64,000 nucleotides of DNA. Source: Halobacteriales archaeon YIM A00013 (GTDB taxonomy: Archaea; Halobacteriota; Halobacteria; Halobacteriales; Haloarculaceae). The stretch spans positions 434,001 through 498,000 of the forward strand of contig JAKCFM010000001.1 of assembly GCA_025041195.1 (NCBI GenBank), read 5' to 3'. The notes beneath the pieces are model-generated. The model made no database searches. It had not been told where the DNA came from and was given only the letters and a program-made list of their open reading frames with translations. This document shows positions 36,098-44,796 of this stretch, piece by piece (the first letter of the stretch is position 1; the number at the start of each line of letters is the position of its first letter). A program made the position numbers and the translations under genes.

Positions 36098-37615
36098 CTA
36101 CTCCTTGTAGCCGAGATACTCGAGGCGTGCGGTGGCCTCCTCGCTCATCTCCCCGAGGAGCTCATCGTCGTCTGCATCGACGGGCGAATCATCCCAGGTC
36201 GTCGCAATCTCCGATTCGAACGTTTCGAGGGCGGCTTCAAGCGCTTCGATCTCCTGATCGGACGCAGCAACCAGATCGGTCCGTTCGTCGGGGTCCGTAT
36301 CCAGCCGGTAGGCCTCGTCCGCAATCCGTTCGTTCCGAACGTACTTGCCGTTGGGTCGGCGGGCGCTCCGCATCCGTGAGTAGAATCGCGACGCTTTGGG
36401 GAGCGTGATGTCTGCAGCTTCGGCCTTTCCTTCCAGCTGGTTCAGCTCGATCACGGGTCGTGAGTATTCGACGAACGCCGTGTCGCCGCTGTCGATCAAC
36501 GACTCGTCGTCTCGATAGCTCGCCGAGAGCAACGATCGTGCTGGATTGAGGCCGACGGCGTCGGCGTCGCCTGGAGTCCCTGGGTCGACGCCAGCGTGCT
36601 CAAGCACGGTGTGATACAGATCTAACAGCTCGACCTGCGTCTCGTCGGTTCCCGCATCGATCTCCGGATGGTGGACCATAAGCGGGACGTTGATGATCGG
36701 ATCGTACAGTCCGAACTCGTGGCCGTAGAGGTCGTGCTCGCCGTGGAGTTCGCCATGATCTGCACAGACGACGATCATCGTCTCTTCGAACTCGTCGTTT
36801 GCTCGCAGCCAGTCGAACAGCCGCTGTAGTTGGTCGTCGATATGACGGATCTCTGCGTCGTACAGCCCACGTATTGCGTCCCATTCCGTCTCGTCGATCT
36901 CCCGTGCGCCAGCGTTGTACTCCTTTGAGTTCTGGCACACGTCGGTGGAATCCACACCTGGAGCGAACTGGTCGCGATACGCAGCGGGCGGGTGATACGG
37001 CAGATGGGCGTCCATCAGGTTGAGGAAGGTAAAATACGGCCCCTCAGCAGCATCGATGAACTCGATCGTCCGATCGATCACGGCCGGCGACTTCGAATCG
37101 GCGGTTTCGTTCGAGGCGAAATGCTCGTGGACGGTGTTTCCCGCTTTGACGAGCCAGTTGGCGATCGACCGGAGCGCTTTCCGATCGTTCATCTCCTTCC
37201 AGACGCGTGCGAGCGGCCCAGAGAGTACGTCGCTTGGCAGCGCCTCGAAGAAGTTGTCGTGGTCGTCAAATCCACGTGTCAGTTTTGTGTAGGGCGTAAT
37301 CCACGTGTTTGACGTGTAACAGGCCGTTTCGTAGCCGTTATTGCCGAGCGTTTCGGCGAGCGTCGTTCCCCCTTCGAGATACGGCCGTTCCTGGCTCGCG
37401 CCGTGTTCGCTAGGATACTGCCCGGTAAAAAGTGAAGTGTGCACCGGGAGCGTCCATGGCGCAGGAGCCACGGCCTGGTCGTACACGCGGGCTGTGTTCG
37501 CAAACTGCTCGAGTTCTGGCGTCGTCTCGCGGTCGTAGCCGTAGACAGAGAGATGGTCCTTGCGGACGGTGTCCATCACGATGACGATCACGTTCCGATC
37601 GGTTCGATCGCTCAT
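36098..37615 (-). CDS. Sulfatase-fold hydrolase, possibly a phosphodiesterase or phosphotransferase
   Basis: 505 residues from the ATG at 37615 (SDRTDRNVIVIVMDTVRKDH). A further ATG at 37675-37678 would add about 20 residues with a different character. The alkaline-phosphatase/sulfatase fold is clear: metal-binding MDTVRKDH, the nucleophile loop PAPWTLPVHTSLFTGQYPSE near 50-70, CADHGELHGEHDLYGHE near 285. In classical sulfatases the loop contains Cys or Ser in C/S-x-P-x-R. Here the aligned position is Thr and the Arg is His. So formylglycine-dependent sulfatase action is unlikely and a phosphate-ester activity more plausible. A long C-terminal acidic tail ends TARLEYLGYKE. Confidence 0.88.
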   Translation of the reverse strand: MSDRTDRNVIVIVMDTVRKDHLSVYGYDRETTPELEQFANTARVYDQAVAPAPWTLPVHTSLFTGQYPSEHGASQERPYLEGGTTLAETLGNNGYETACYTSNTWITPYTKLTRGFDDHDNFFEALPSDVLSGPLARVWKEMNDRKALRSIANWLVKAGNTVHEHFASNETADSKSPAVIDRTIEFIDAAEGPYFTFLNLMDAHLPYHPPAAYRDQFAPGVDSTDVCQNSKEYNAGAREIDETEWDAIRGLYDAEIRHIDDQLQRLFDWLRANDEFEETMIVVCADHGELHGEHDLYGHEFGLYDPIINVPLMVHHPEIDAGTDETQVELLDLYHTVLEHAGVDPGTPGDADAVGLNPARSLLSASYRDDESLIDSGDTAFVEYSRPVIELNQLEGKAEAADITLPKASRFYSRMRSARRPNGKYVRNERIADEAYRLDTDPDERTDLVAASDQEIEALEAALETFESEIATTWDDSPVDADDDELLGEMSEEATARLEYLGYKE

Positions 37616-37775
37616 CGATCCCCCCGCTGTAGAGACGAACCGCTCAGTAGCAGTGACATCGTTAGGTGTATCCATCAACCGTTGAAATGAAGGTGTTTCG
37701 TTTGCCCAGTCGACATCCCTGCGATATGTAAAGTGTTATATTGGACGCTTGATGTTGGTTCCAACAGCAACTGCG

Positions 37776-38285
37776 ATGTCTACACCAGCACTCACTGAAG
37801 TCGTCAGTGGACTCTTCAATCAGTACGGCTTACTCGCCCTGTTTGGAATTTTCTTGCTCGAAGGTGCGATGTTGCTCTATTTCGCGCCGAGCGAATCACT
37901 CGTCCCGGGAGCGATCGTGCTGCTGACGGAACAGACCGTGGCTGAGATCGCCGCTGTGATAGCGATTGCGACCGTTGGGGCAACGATCGGACAGACCGCG
38001 CTCTTCGTGCTAGTTGATCGCGAAGGGCGTGACAGGGTGGTCAACTCGCGCTGGTTTAGATTTTCAGAATCCAAACTCGAACGATTCGATCGCTGGTTCG
38101 ACCGCTGGGGACTGGTGGTTGTCGTCGTCTCGAACGCGCTCCCGTTCACGCGTGGGATGTGTACAATTCCCGCGGGCTTCTCGAAACTCTCGTCCGCCCG
38201 GTTTGCAGTGGCCTCCGCTATGGGCACGATCCTCTTCGAATCTGCCCTTGCTGCCCTTGCACTCGGCATTCTCGGGTTCCTTTAA
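37776..38285 (+). CDS. DedA/VTT-domain membrane protein
   Basis: 169 residues from ATG 37776. A TATA-like GTTATATT at 37734-37741 implies a transcription start near 37763, so the earlier in-frame ATG at 37752 is unlikely. The protein has the VTT/SNARE-associated fold: LEGAMLLYFAPSESLVPGAI near 30-50, then FDRWGLVVVVVSNALPFTRG, then CTIPAGFSKLSSARFAVAS. These match the conserved E, R and G residues of DedA proteins, which act as lipid scramblases/flippases for carriers such as polyprenyl phosphate. The next gene, 118 bp downstream, is an RND exporter, perhaps a functional link. Confidence 0.93.
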   Translation: MSTPALTEVVSGLFNQYGLLALFGIFLLEGAMLLYFAPSESLVPGAIVLLTEQTVAEIAAVIAIATVGATIGQTALFVLVDREGRDRVVNSRWFRFSESKLERFDRWFDRWGLVVVVVSNALPFTRGMCTIPAGFSKLSSARFAVASAMGTILFESALAALALGILGFL

Positions 38286-38341
38286 CGTGTCCTCCAGAGT
38301 GACGATTGGTGGGGAAGTTCGGCACACTTATCAGATAGCAG

Positions 38342-38363
38342 TGTTAGTAGGATAATACTAACA
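38342..38363. promoter_or_regulatory. Perfect 8-6-8 palindrome (candidate operator) before the RND exporter
   Basis: TGTTAGTA (38342-38349) and TACTAACA (38356-38363) are exact inverted repeats with the spacer GGATAA. The site overlaps the likely TATA region and lies 41 bp before the exporter ATG (38404). Such a symmetric site is the typical binding site of a dimeric repressor. The TrmB-type regulator encoded at the end of the exporter gene is the natural candidate to bind it. Confidence 0.65.
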
Positions 38364-38403
38364 GACCTGGCGATCGGTTCGCCAGCGACCTGAGTGGTGA
38401 TCT

Positions 38404-41400
38404 ATGGGTGTACTAGACCGTTTGTCACGTGGGATACCGAGGCATAGTCGTGCCGTCATTGTTGGCATGTTGTTGGTTTCAGTAGCGATGGGTGCAGGGA
38501 TGCCGATGGTGTCACAGAGTTCATCGCTGGATTCGTTTCAGAGCGGATCGAGCGATGCGGCACAGGCACAGACATATGTAGACGAGAATTTTTCGAGCAG
38601 TGATAGTAACACGACCGCGGTGCAGATAATCGTCACTGACGACAACGTGTTATCGAAGTCATCGTTGCTCGAACAAATTCGACTGCAGGAGTCGATACGT
38701 TCGAATGAGACGGTTGGGCCAACGCTGTCAAACGATTCGACGGTTGGGGTCGTTTCTGCCGTCGCTATGGCTGCCGATCGGATGGAACAGGCAGAATCGT
38801 TGCAAGCACGCGGTGAGAATCTCACAGAGCGTGGTGAGGCGCTCAAAGCACGCGGTGAGACGCTCCAGCAACGCGCAGCGTCGCTCAATGAGAGCAAGCA
38901 AGCACTCGAACAACGGGGTGCTGATCTCAAAGCGCGCGGCAGTGAGCTCGAACAACGCGGTGAGCGACTCAAAGAGCGGGCTTCCACGCTCAACGAGAGC
39001 AAGGCCCAGCTTGAATCGGACGCCGAGGCGCTCACAAAGCGCGCCGACGCATTGAACGAGAGCAAGGCCCAGCTCGAAGCGGACGCGCAGGCGCTCAAAG
39101 CACGCGCTGATGCATTGAACGAGAGCAAAGCACAGCTTGAAGCGGACGCGCAGGCGCTCGAAGAGCGTGCACAGCAGCTCAACGAGAGCAAAGCACAGCT
39201 CGAAGCAGATTCACAGGCGCTCGAAGAGCGCGCACAGCAACTGAATGAGACCGAACGAGCCCTCGAACAACGCCGTCAGGAACTCCAGCTCAGGGCAGAG
39301 GAGATCAATCACACGAAAGCGGCGCTTGAAGAGCGCAGGGCGGGGATCGAACAGCGAGAAGCCGAGCTCCAGACTGCAATCGAGTCGGGGAATCTCACTG
39401 ACGCCGAAATCGAACAACGCCGTCAGCAGCTCGCGGCTGACAAAGCCGAGCTGGCAAGCGATACCGCCGCACTCGGTAAGAAGGTTGTCGAGCTCAAAGC
39501 GGACCAGCAAGCACTGAAAGAAGACGCGAACGAACTCGAATCGGACGCTGCGGCGCTGGAGGCGGATAAACAGGCGCTCAACGAGCGCGGCGCCGCCCTC
39601 GAAGAAAAGGGCGAGACGCTGAAAGCCGACCAGCAGAAATTGCAAGAGCGCGGCGCCGCCCTCGAAGAAGAGGGGAAGGCACTGAAAGCTGACCAGCAGA
39701 AATTGGAAGCGCGTGGCTCCGCCCTCGAAGAGAAGGGGAATGCGCTGAAAGCTGACCAGCAGAAATTGGAAGAGCGTGGTGCTGCTCTCGAAGCAAAGGG
39801 TGAGGCACTGAAAGCAGACCAGCAGACACTCGAAGCGGACGCACAGGAACTCAAAGAAGCGCAAGCGAGCCTCGAAGCAGAATCACAGGAACTGAAAGAG
39901 CGTGGTGAAGCGCTGACGAACGACTCTGAGGCGTTGAAAGCAGACCAGCGCGCGCTTGAGAACGAGAGTGATCGACTGAAAGCAGACCAACGCGAGCTGC
40001 AGAATCAGTCCACATCGCTTTCGCTTGAGAAACAGCGCTCGATCATCGAGTCGTCCAACGAATCGGAGATTGAGACGGCCATCGAAGCGGTGCTCGGTGG
40101 AACGAATAGCTCCACGGATCGCTCCGGTGCGTTCGCGTTCATGCCGACATCGTACGAACCCGGTGACACGACCGCGAACGCAACGATGCTCATGGCCACC
40201 CAGAATGGCGAAGGTGGAATGGAAGGAACCGCATCGGATCGGTTGATTAACTCACAGAATGCGATTCAGGCGATCGCACACGAGCAGTTCGGAGCGGATG
40301 CTGCGCACGTGTTTGGCGCTGGAATCATCGCCGACGAAACGGAGCAGTCGATGACTGACAGCATGATCATCGTGGGTCCGCTTGCACTGCTGTTCGTGCT
40401 TGCAGTGTTGATTTTCGCCTACCGGGACCTCCTCGACATTCTGATCGGCCTGATCGGCATTGCTCTGGTGCTCATCTGGACGTTCGGCTTTATGGGCTGG
40501 GCGGACATCGAGTTCAACCAGCTGTTTATTGCCGTCCCAGTGTTGTTGATTGGCCTCTCGATCGACTATGCGATCCACGTGTTCATGCGCCATCGCGAAG
40601 AACGCGAACGGGTTCGCGGCGTTCGACGGTCGATGGGCAGCGCACTGAGCGGGATCGCCGTTGCTCTCGTGCTTGTCACGGCCACGGCGGTCATCGGATT
40701 CCTATCGAATCTAACGAGTTCGGTTCCACCGATCCGAGAGTTCGGTATCGTGAGCTCCGTCGGCATTACGGCCGCACTGCTCGTCTTCGGGCTGTTCGTC
40801 CCGGCGCTGAAATCCGAGCTCGATAGCTTCTTCGAGAATCGTGGAATCTCTCGGCAGAAACCTGCTGTCGGGACGGGCGGCGGCATCCTCAGCACCGTCC
40901 TTTCAGGTGGGGCGACGGCCGCGAGAAAAGCACCGTATCTGGTGGTGCTCATTGCGGTGTTGATAACCGCAGTCGGAGGCATTGGCGCGACGCAGGTTGA
41001 TACGAGCTTCAACCAGGAGGACTTCCTCGCCGAGGATCCATCCGGCGTCATTGCTGACCTTCCCGAGCCGTTCGCACCGAGCGAGTATCACGCCAAATCA
41101 TCGCTGGATTTCGTCAATGACCAGTTCCTGCGTGAGGACTCCGGTGTGACAATCCTGATACGCGGTGATATGACCGATCCACAGTCGCTTTCGGCTATCG
41201 ATCGGGCAGCCGAGAATGCGAGCGACCAGCCAGCAGCCGCGACGCTTTCAAACGGTGAGAGCGACATCCAGAGTCCGATCACGGTGATGCAGACCGTTGC
41301 AGCGGAGAACGAAACGTTCAACGAAACCTACGCCGCAGCGGACACCGACGGCGACGAAATTCCTGATCGAAACGTCGAGGCCGTCTACGACAGCCTCTAC

Positions 41401-42186
41401 GCGACGGCACCGGACCGGGCAGAAGCCGTGCTCCAGCGGACTGATGACGGCTATCAGGCGGCCGTCCTTTCGGTCACTGTCTCCGGCGACGCAAGTGGCC
41501 AGGCAATCACCGACCAGTTCCGTGGCGTGGCCGACGTGGTCGAATCGAACGATGATGACCTCTCGGCAACGGCTACCGGACAGCCGATCGTCTTCAACAT
41601 CGTCCAGGATCAGCTGATGGACACGGTGATCGAGAGTCTGCTGTTGACGCTCGGTGCCACATTCTTGTTCCTGATGTTGATCTATCGGTATCTCTATGGG
41701 AGCGCTACACTCGGGTTTGTGACGCTGTTGCCCGTGTTGTTCAGCGTGGCCTGGATTCTTGGAACGATGTATCTGCTCGGGATTTCGTTCAACGTGATCA
41801 CCGGGCTGATTACGAGCCTGACGATCGGGCTGGGCATTGCCTACTCGATCCATCTCTCCGAGCGGTACAGCCTCGAACTCGGACCAAACGTCTCGGCGTG
41901 GGATGCGCTCCGGACGGCCGTCACTGGCACCGGTGGCGCACTGCTCGGGAGCGCTGCGACCACCGTGGGTGGCTTTGGTGTGCTTGCCGTGGCGATTCTT
42001 CCACCACTGCGACAGTTCGGGATCATCACCGGGCTGACCATTGTCTACGCGTTCCTCGCGAGCGTGGTCGTGTTGCCAAGCCTGCTCGTGGTGTGGACAC
42101 GATTGTTCGGTCCGAGTGACGCGTTCGAAGTCAAATCACGAACCACCTTTGGGAGTGGCGACGAGGGTCCGATGATAGATGACTGA
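38404..42186 (+). CDS. RND/MMPL-type exporter with a giant coiled-coil insertion
   Basis: 1260 residues. An N-terminal helix (VIVGMLLVSVAMGAGMPMV) is followed by a 95-residue exported part (PN1). Then residues about 125-545 are an uninterrupted Leu/Ala/Glu/Gln/Lys-rich coiled coil. Two MMPL transmembrane blocks follow: one near 645-800 with IVGPLALLFVLAVLIFAYRD and LIGLSIDYAIHVFMRHREER, the other near 1075-1240 with LGATFLFLMLIYRYLYGSAT and GLGIAYSIHLSERYSL. A second exported loop lies between them. The core resembles haloarchaeal RND superfamily exporters of lipids or hydrophobes. The coiled coil could span the space to the S-layer. It is co-transcribed with the overlapping TrmB gene. Confidence 0.92.
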   Translation: MGVLDRLSRGIPRHSRAVIVGMLLVSVAMGAGMPMVSQSSSLDSFQSGSSDAAQAQTYVDENFSSSDSNTTAVQIIVTDDNVLSKSSLLEQIRLQESIRSNETVGPTLSNDSTVGVVSAVAMAADRMEQAESLQARGENLTERGEALKARGETLQQRAASLNESKQALEQRGADLKARGSELEQRGERLKERASTLNESKAQLESDAEALTKRADALNESKAQLEADAQALKARADALNESKAQLEADAQALEERAQQLNESKAQLEADSQALEERAQQLNETERALEQRRQELQLRAEEINHTKAALEERRAGIEQREAELQTAIESGNLTDAEIEQRRQQLAADKAELASDTAALGKKVVELKADQQALKEDANELESDAAALEADKQALNERGAALEEKGETLKADQQKLQERGAALEEEGKALKADQQKLEARGSALEEKGNALKADQQKLEERGAALEAKGEALKADQQTLEADAQELKEAQASLEAESQELKERGEALTNDSEALKADQRALENESDRLKADQRELQNQSTSLSLEKQRSIIESSNESEIETAIEAVLGGTNSSTDRSGAFAFMPTSYEPGDTTANATMLMATQNGEGGMEGTASDRLINSQNAIQAIAHEQFGADAAHVFGAGIIADETEQSMTDSMIIVGPLALLFVLAVLIFAYRDLLDILIGLIGIALVLIWTFGFMGWADIEFNQLFIAVPVLLIGLSIDYAIHVFMRHREERERVRGVRRSMGSALSGIAVALVLVTATAVIGFLSNLTSSVPPIREFGIVSSVGITAALLVFGLFVPALKSELDSFFENRGISRQKPAVGTGGGILSTVLSGGATAARKAPYLVVLIAVLITAVGGIGATQVDTSFNQEDFLAEDPSGVIADLPEPFAPSEYHAKSSLDFVNDQFLREDSGVTILIRGDMTDPQSLSAIDRAAENASDQPAAATLSNGESDIQSPITVMQTVAAENETFNETYAAADTDGDEIPDRNVEAVYDSLYATAPDRAEAVLQRTDDGYQAAVLSVTVSGDASGQAITDQFRGVADVVESNDDDLSATATGQPIVFNIVQDQLMDTVIESLLLTLGATFLFLMLIYRYLYGSATLGFVTLLPVLFSVAWILGTMYLLGISFNVITGLITSLTIGLGIAYSIHLSERYSLELGPNVSAWDALRTAVTGTGGALLGSAATTVGGFGVLAVAILPPLRQFGIITGLTIVYAFLASVVVLPSLLVVWTRLFGPSDAFEVKSRTTFGSGDEGPMIDD
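38989..39240 (+). repeat. Four 63-bp tandem units in the exporter coiled coil (first block)
   Basis: Units start at 38989, 39052, 39115 and 39178, exactly 63 bp apart. Each encodes a 21-residue cycle beginning LNESKAQLE, then a stretch such as ADAQALKARADA. 21 residues equal three heptads, so the repeat keeps the coiled-coil phase. DNA identity between units is high, especially units three and four, which points to recent duplication or recombination. Confidence 0.85.
39583..39834 (+). repeat. Four 63-bp tandem units in the exporter coiled coil (second block)
   Basis: Units start at 39583, 39646, 39709 and 39772, again 63 bp apart. Each encodes 21 residues of the type ERGAALEEKGETLKADQQKL. 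The amino-acid consensus differs from the first block, so the two arrays probably arose separately from a common heptad pattern. Confidence 0.85.
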
Positions 42187-42955
42187 ACTGCCGACGAAAG
42201 CAGAGGCAATCGCGTCGCTTCAGCAACTTGGCCTCTCGACGTACGAGGCTGCCGTGTTCGTGGCCCTACAGCGGTTACGAACCGGCACCGCAAGCGACAT
42301 CGACCGGATCACAGATGTTCCCAGATCGCAGGTGTACGGCGCGGCCGATCGACTGGCCGAACTCGGCGTGATCGACGTCCAGCAGTCGAATCCGATCCAG
42401 TATCGGGCGATCGAACTCGATACGGCGCGTGATCGCCTTCGGAGTCGCCTCGCAAATGAAGAACGAAACGCGTTCGAGTTTCTGCGATCGGTGCAGGGCG
42501 AACACGCAACGGACGCAGAGACGCAGGTTGACGTGTGGACGGTGACCGGTCGTGAGACGATTGACGATCGGATTGGCGTGCTGGCCGAAGGCGCGACTGA
42601 TAGAATCGTCTACGGCGCTCCTGATCCAGAATATGTGGTGCCCGTCATTGCGACCGCGCTCGAATCCGCGAGCAGCGACGTTTCAGTCACGGTTATCAGC
42701 GAATCACAGGCGGTCTGTGATATGTTCGAGGACACCGCCATCGAAACGTCACTCATCGATGAAGAGCTGTTGCTGCTCACCGAGGGCTATCACGGACGGT
42801 TACTCCTCGTCGATGAGGACACGGTACTGTTGAGCTCGTTCGAAACGGAAGGGTCAGAGGCGGCAATCTGGAGTGCCAGCACGACGTTCGGTGCGATCTT
42901 TGCAGGACTGCTCGACGACTGGATGGAGCAGTTTCTTTCGATAACTGAAGAGTAA
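42179..42955 (+). CDS. TrmB-family transcriptional regulator
   Basis: 258 residues. The N-terminal winged helix-turn-helix is plain: AIASLQQLGLSTYEAAVFVA, ITDVPRSQVYGAADRLAELG then VIDVQQSNPIQYRAIE, the standard TrmB DNA-binding domain. After a short helix (about 85-105) comes the effector part with VDVWTVTGRETIDDRIGVLA, similar to the TrmB C-terminal sensor fold. It overlaps the RND exporter stop by eight bases, so it is translated with it. That suggests local control of the exporter by this regulator, consistent with the palindrome at 38342-38363. The ligand is unknown. Confidence 0.93.
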   Translation: MTELPTKAEAIASLQQLGLSTYEAAVFVALQRLRTGTASDIDRITDVPRSQVYGAADRLAELGVIDVQQSNPIQYRAIELDTARDRLRSRLANEERNAFEFLRSVQGEHATDAETQVDVWTVTGRETIDDRIGVLAEGATDRIVYGAPDPEYVVPVIATALESASSDVSVTVISESQAVCDMFEDTAIETSLIDEELLLLTEGYHGRLLLVDEDTVLLSSFETEGSEAAIWSASTTFGAIFAGLLDDWMEQFLSITEE

Positions 42956-43030
42956 TTCCAGCACGCCGTTCTTCGGCAATCGACAGTCAGATGCAACTAC
43001 TTATAGGCTAATCGACGTTACTACGCTGAT

Positions 43031-43969
43031 ATGAGCAGCATCGATGCGGAGTCCGTCACCAAACGGTACGGATCCACACGCGGTATTGCTGACGTTTCGG
43101 TCCGCGTCGGGTCAGGTGAGGCCGTTGGCATTCTCGGCGACGAAAAAAGCGGCAAGACAACGCTCGTTCGCACGCTGATGGGTGTTCAGCGGCCGGATGC
43201 CGGCGCAATAACGATTGCAGGACACGATCTCAACGATCGCGCAGCACGAACCGAGATGAAACGCTCGGTGGGCTTTGTGCCCTCCTCGCCGTCGTTCGAT
43301 TCGTCGCAGACCGGTCGAGCTGTCCTGTCTCACCACGCCACGCTCAAAGAGGCCGACCGGAGCGGCCGCCTTCCAGTCAGACTCGACATATCGACAGTGC
43401 TCGACGATCCGATTCGAACGTACAACGCTCGGGATCGCCGATTTCTCGCCGTTGCACTGGCGTTTATGCACGATCCCTCGCTCGTGATTCTGGACGAACC
43501 GTTTGCAGACCTCGATAGAACCGCCCGCGGGGAGCTGCAGTCGTTTTTGAAACACGAACACGAGCAGGGGACGAGTCTGTTGCTCGCCACGTCACGATTG
43601 GACGTTGCTAGCCGTCTCTGTGACCGGGTTGGGGTGTTACGAAACGGCCATCTGGTCGATATTCGGCCGGGGGACTCACTCCCGGCGGATGGTGGCCGTC
43701 GCGTCAGATTCACCACTACTGCTGACATTGACAGCACCGATTTCACCCACGTCGAGCGGGTTTCAATCACCGAAACCGGATTGCCAACAGAAAATGATGG
43801 TCGGAAGACAGTTGAGCTGTTGTACACCGGCCCGGTATCGGAGCTCTGCGAGCGGCTCAGTTCGTTCCCCATTGAGGATCTGACGGTCGAGCAACCAACG
43901 CTTGGATCCGTGCTTGCGGAGTGGTATGGTGTTCGGCTCACGGCCAGTGGAGGTGAACAGTTTGCTTGA
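43031..43969 (+). CDS. ABC transporter ATPase with degenerate signature motif
   Basis: 312 residues. A TATA-like CTTATAGGC (43000-43008) lies 24-30 bp upstream, favouring a leaderless ATG at 43031. Walker A is GDEKSGKTT near 38-46 and Walker B LVILDEPFADLD near 153-165. The signature motif, expected as LSGGQ, reads YNARDRRFLAVALAF, so its Ser-Gly-Gly-Gln core is missing. The C-terminal part has a regulatory-type segment. Degenerate signatures occur in one half of asymmetric ABC ATPases, so it may pair with another ATPase, or hydrolyse slowly. The permease follows with a 17-bp overlap. Confidence 0.88.
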   Translation: MSSIDAESVTKRYGSTRGIADVSVRVGSGEAVGILGDEKSGKTTLVRTLMGVQRPDAGAITIAGHDLNDRAARTEMKRSVGFVPSSPSFDSSQTGRAVLSHHATLKEADRSGRLPVRLDISTVLDDPIRTYNARDRRFLAVALAFMHDPSLVILDEPFADLDRTARGELQSFLKHEHEQGTSLLLATSRLDVASRLCDRVGVLRNGHLVDIRPGDSLPADGGRRVRFTTTADIDSTDFTHVERVSITETGLPTENDGRKTVELLYTGPVSELCERLSSFPIEDLTVEQPTLGSVLAEWYGVRLTASGGEQFA

Positions 43970-44723
43970 ACTGACCCGCCAGTCACTGCGTTCGTGGGGG
44001 ACGGAACAGGCTGGCATTGCGCTTGGGTTTGGCGGCCTTCTGGCCGTTCTGTTCATGATCGGCACCGATCCGTCGCAGCTTCGCGGCGTGGCAGCCCCGC
44101 TCGGTGAACGACTCGCATCCAACACCACCCGGAGTGGACCGCTTCCGGTGTACGTTCCGGATCTGTATCAGTTTGGCTGGACAGCCGTTGTAGGCGTCTA
44201 TGTTGCCACTCGGGTGGCGTCAGCGACCGCACGAGATATTGGCGATGGAACCGTCGAGTTGCTGTTAACGGCACCAATCTCTCGAATGCGAGTGCTCAGG
44301 GCGCGGTTGTTCGCCATGGTGCTTGGATTCGTCGGTATGACCGTCTTCGTCGGGCTCGTGTTCGGCGGACTCAGTGCACTCACCGAAATCACAGTCGATC
44401 TGATGGTCGTCTGGATGATTCACGCACTCCCAATTCCGTTTTTCCTGTTGTGTGTCGTCCTCGGGCTGTTCATTGGGACGACCACGAATCGCGGCCGTCT
44501 CGCCGGAGCTGTGAGTGGGCTTCTCGTCCTCTGCGTGTTTGCGGTCGGACAGCTCTCGACTGGCTCGCCACTCAAACGTATCAGTCCGCTCCACTACTAC
44601 GATCCGGTGGCCATCCTGCACGGGACGTCCGTCACGCCCGAGCAGCTCGTCGTCCCGATCGCCGTTGCCGTGGTCGTCGCCGGACTCAGCCGACTTCGAT
44701 TCAACCGTCTCGATCTCTCCTGA
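43953..44723 (+). CDS. ABC transporter permease
   Basis: 256 residues from GTG 43953, preceded by the Shine-Dalgarno-like GGAGGTGA inside the ATPase gene. A longer frame from 43902 would begin within ATPase codons. About six hydrophobic segments are visible, for example GIALGFGGLLAVLFMIGTD, VVGVYVATRVASATARDIGD and LPIPFFLLCVVLGLFIG. IGDGTVELLLTAPISRMRVL is the cytoplasmic coupling loop and matches the ABC-2-type export permease pattern. It forms one exporter with the ATPase before it. Substrate unknown. Confidence 0.86.
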   Translation: MNSLLELTRQSLRSWGTEQAGIALGFGGLLAVLFMIGTDPSQLRGVAAPLGERLASNTTRSGPLPVYVPDLYQFGWTAVVGVYVATRVASATARDIGDGTVELLLTAPISRMRVLRARLFAMVLGFVGMTVFVGLVFGGLSALTEITVDLMVVWMIHALPIPFFLLCVVLGLFIGTTTNRGRLAGAVSGLLVLCVFAVGQLSTGSPLKRISPLHYYDPVAILHGTSVTPEQLVVPIAVAVVVAGLSRLRFNRLDLS

Positions 44724-44796
44724 GTGCTGGCAGAATTTTTTGGAAGTTGTCACGAAGGCGGCGTGTAACATTGATCAGTGCCGGTAAGCTGTGATT

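Noticed and set aside
39211-39864. Minus-strand Phe/Leu/Cys-rich frame opposite the coiled coil
   Set aside because: Arises from the 63-bp repeats read backwards; no start context and an implausible composition.
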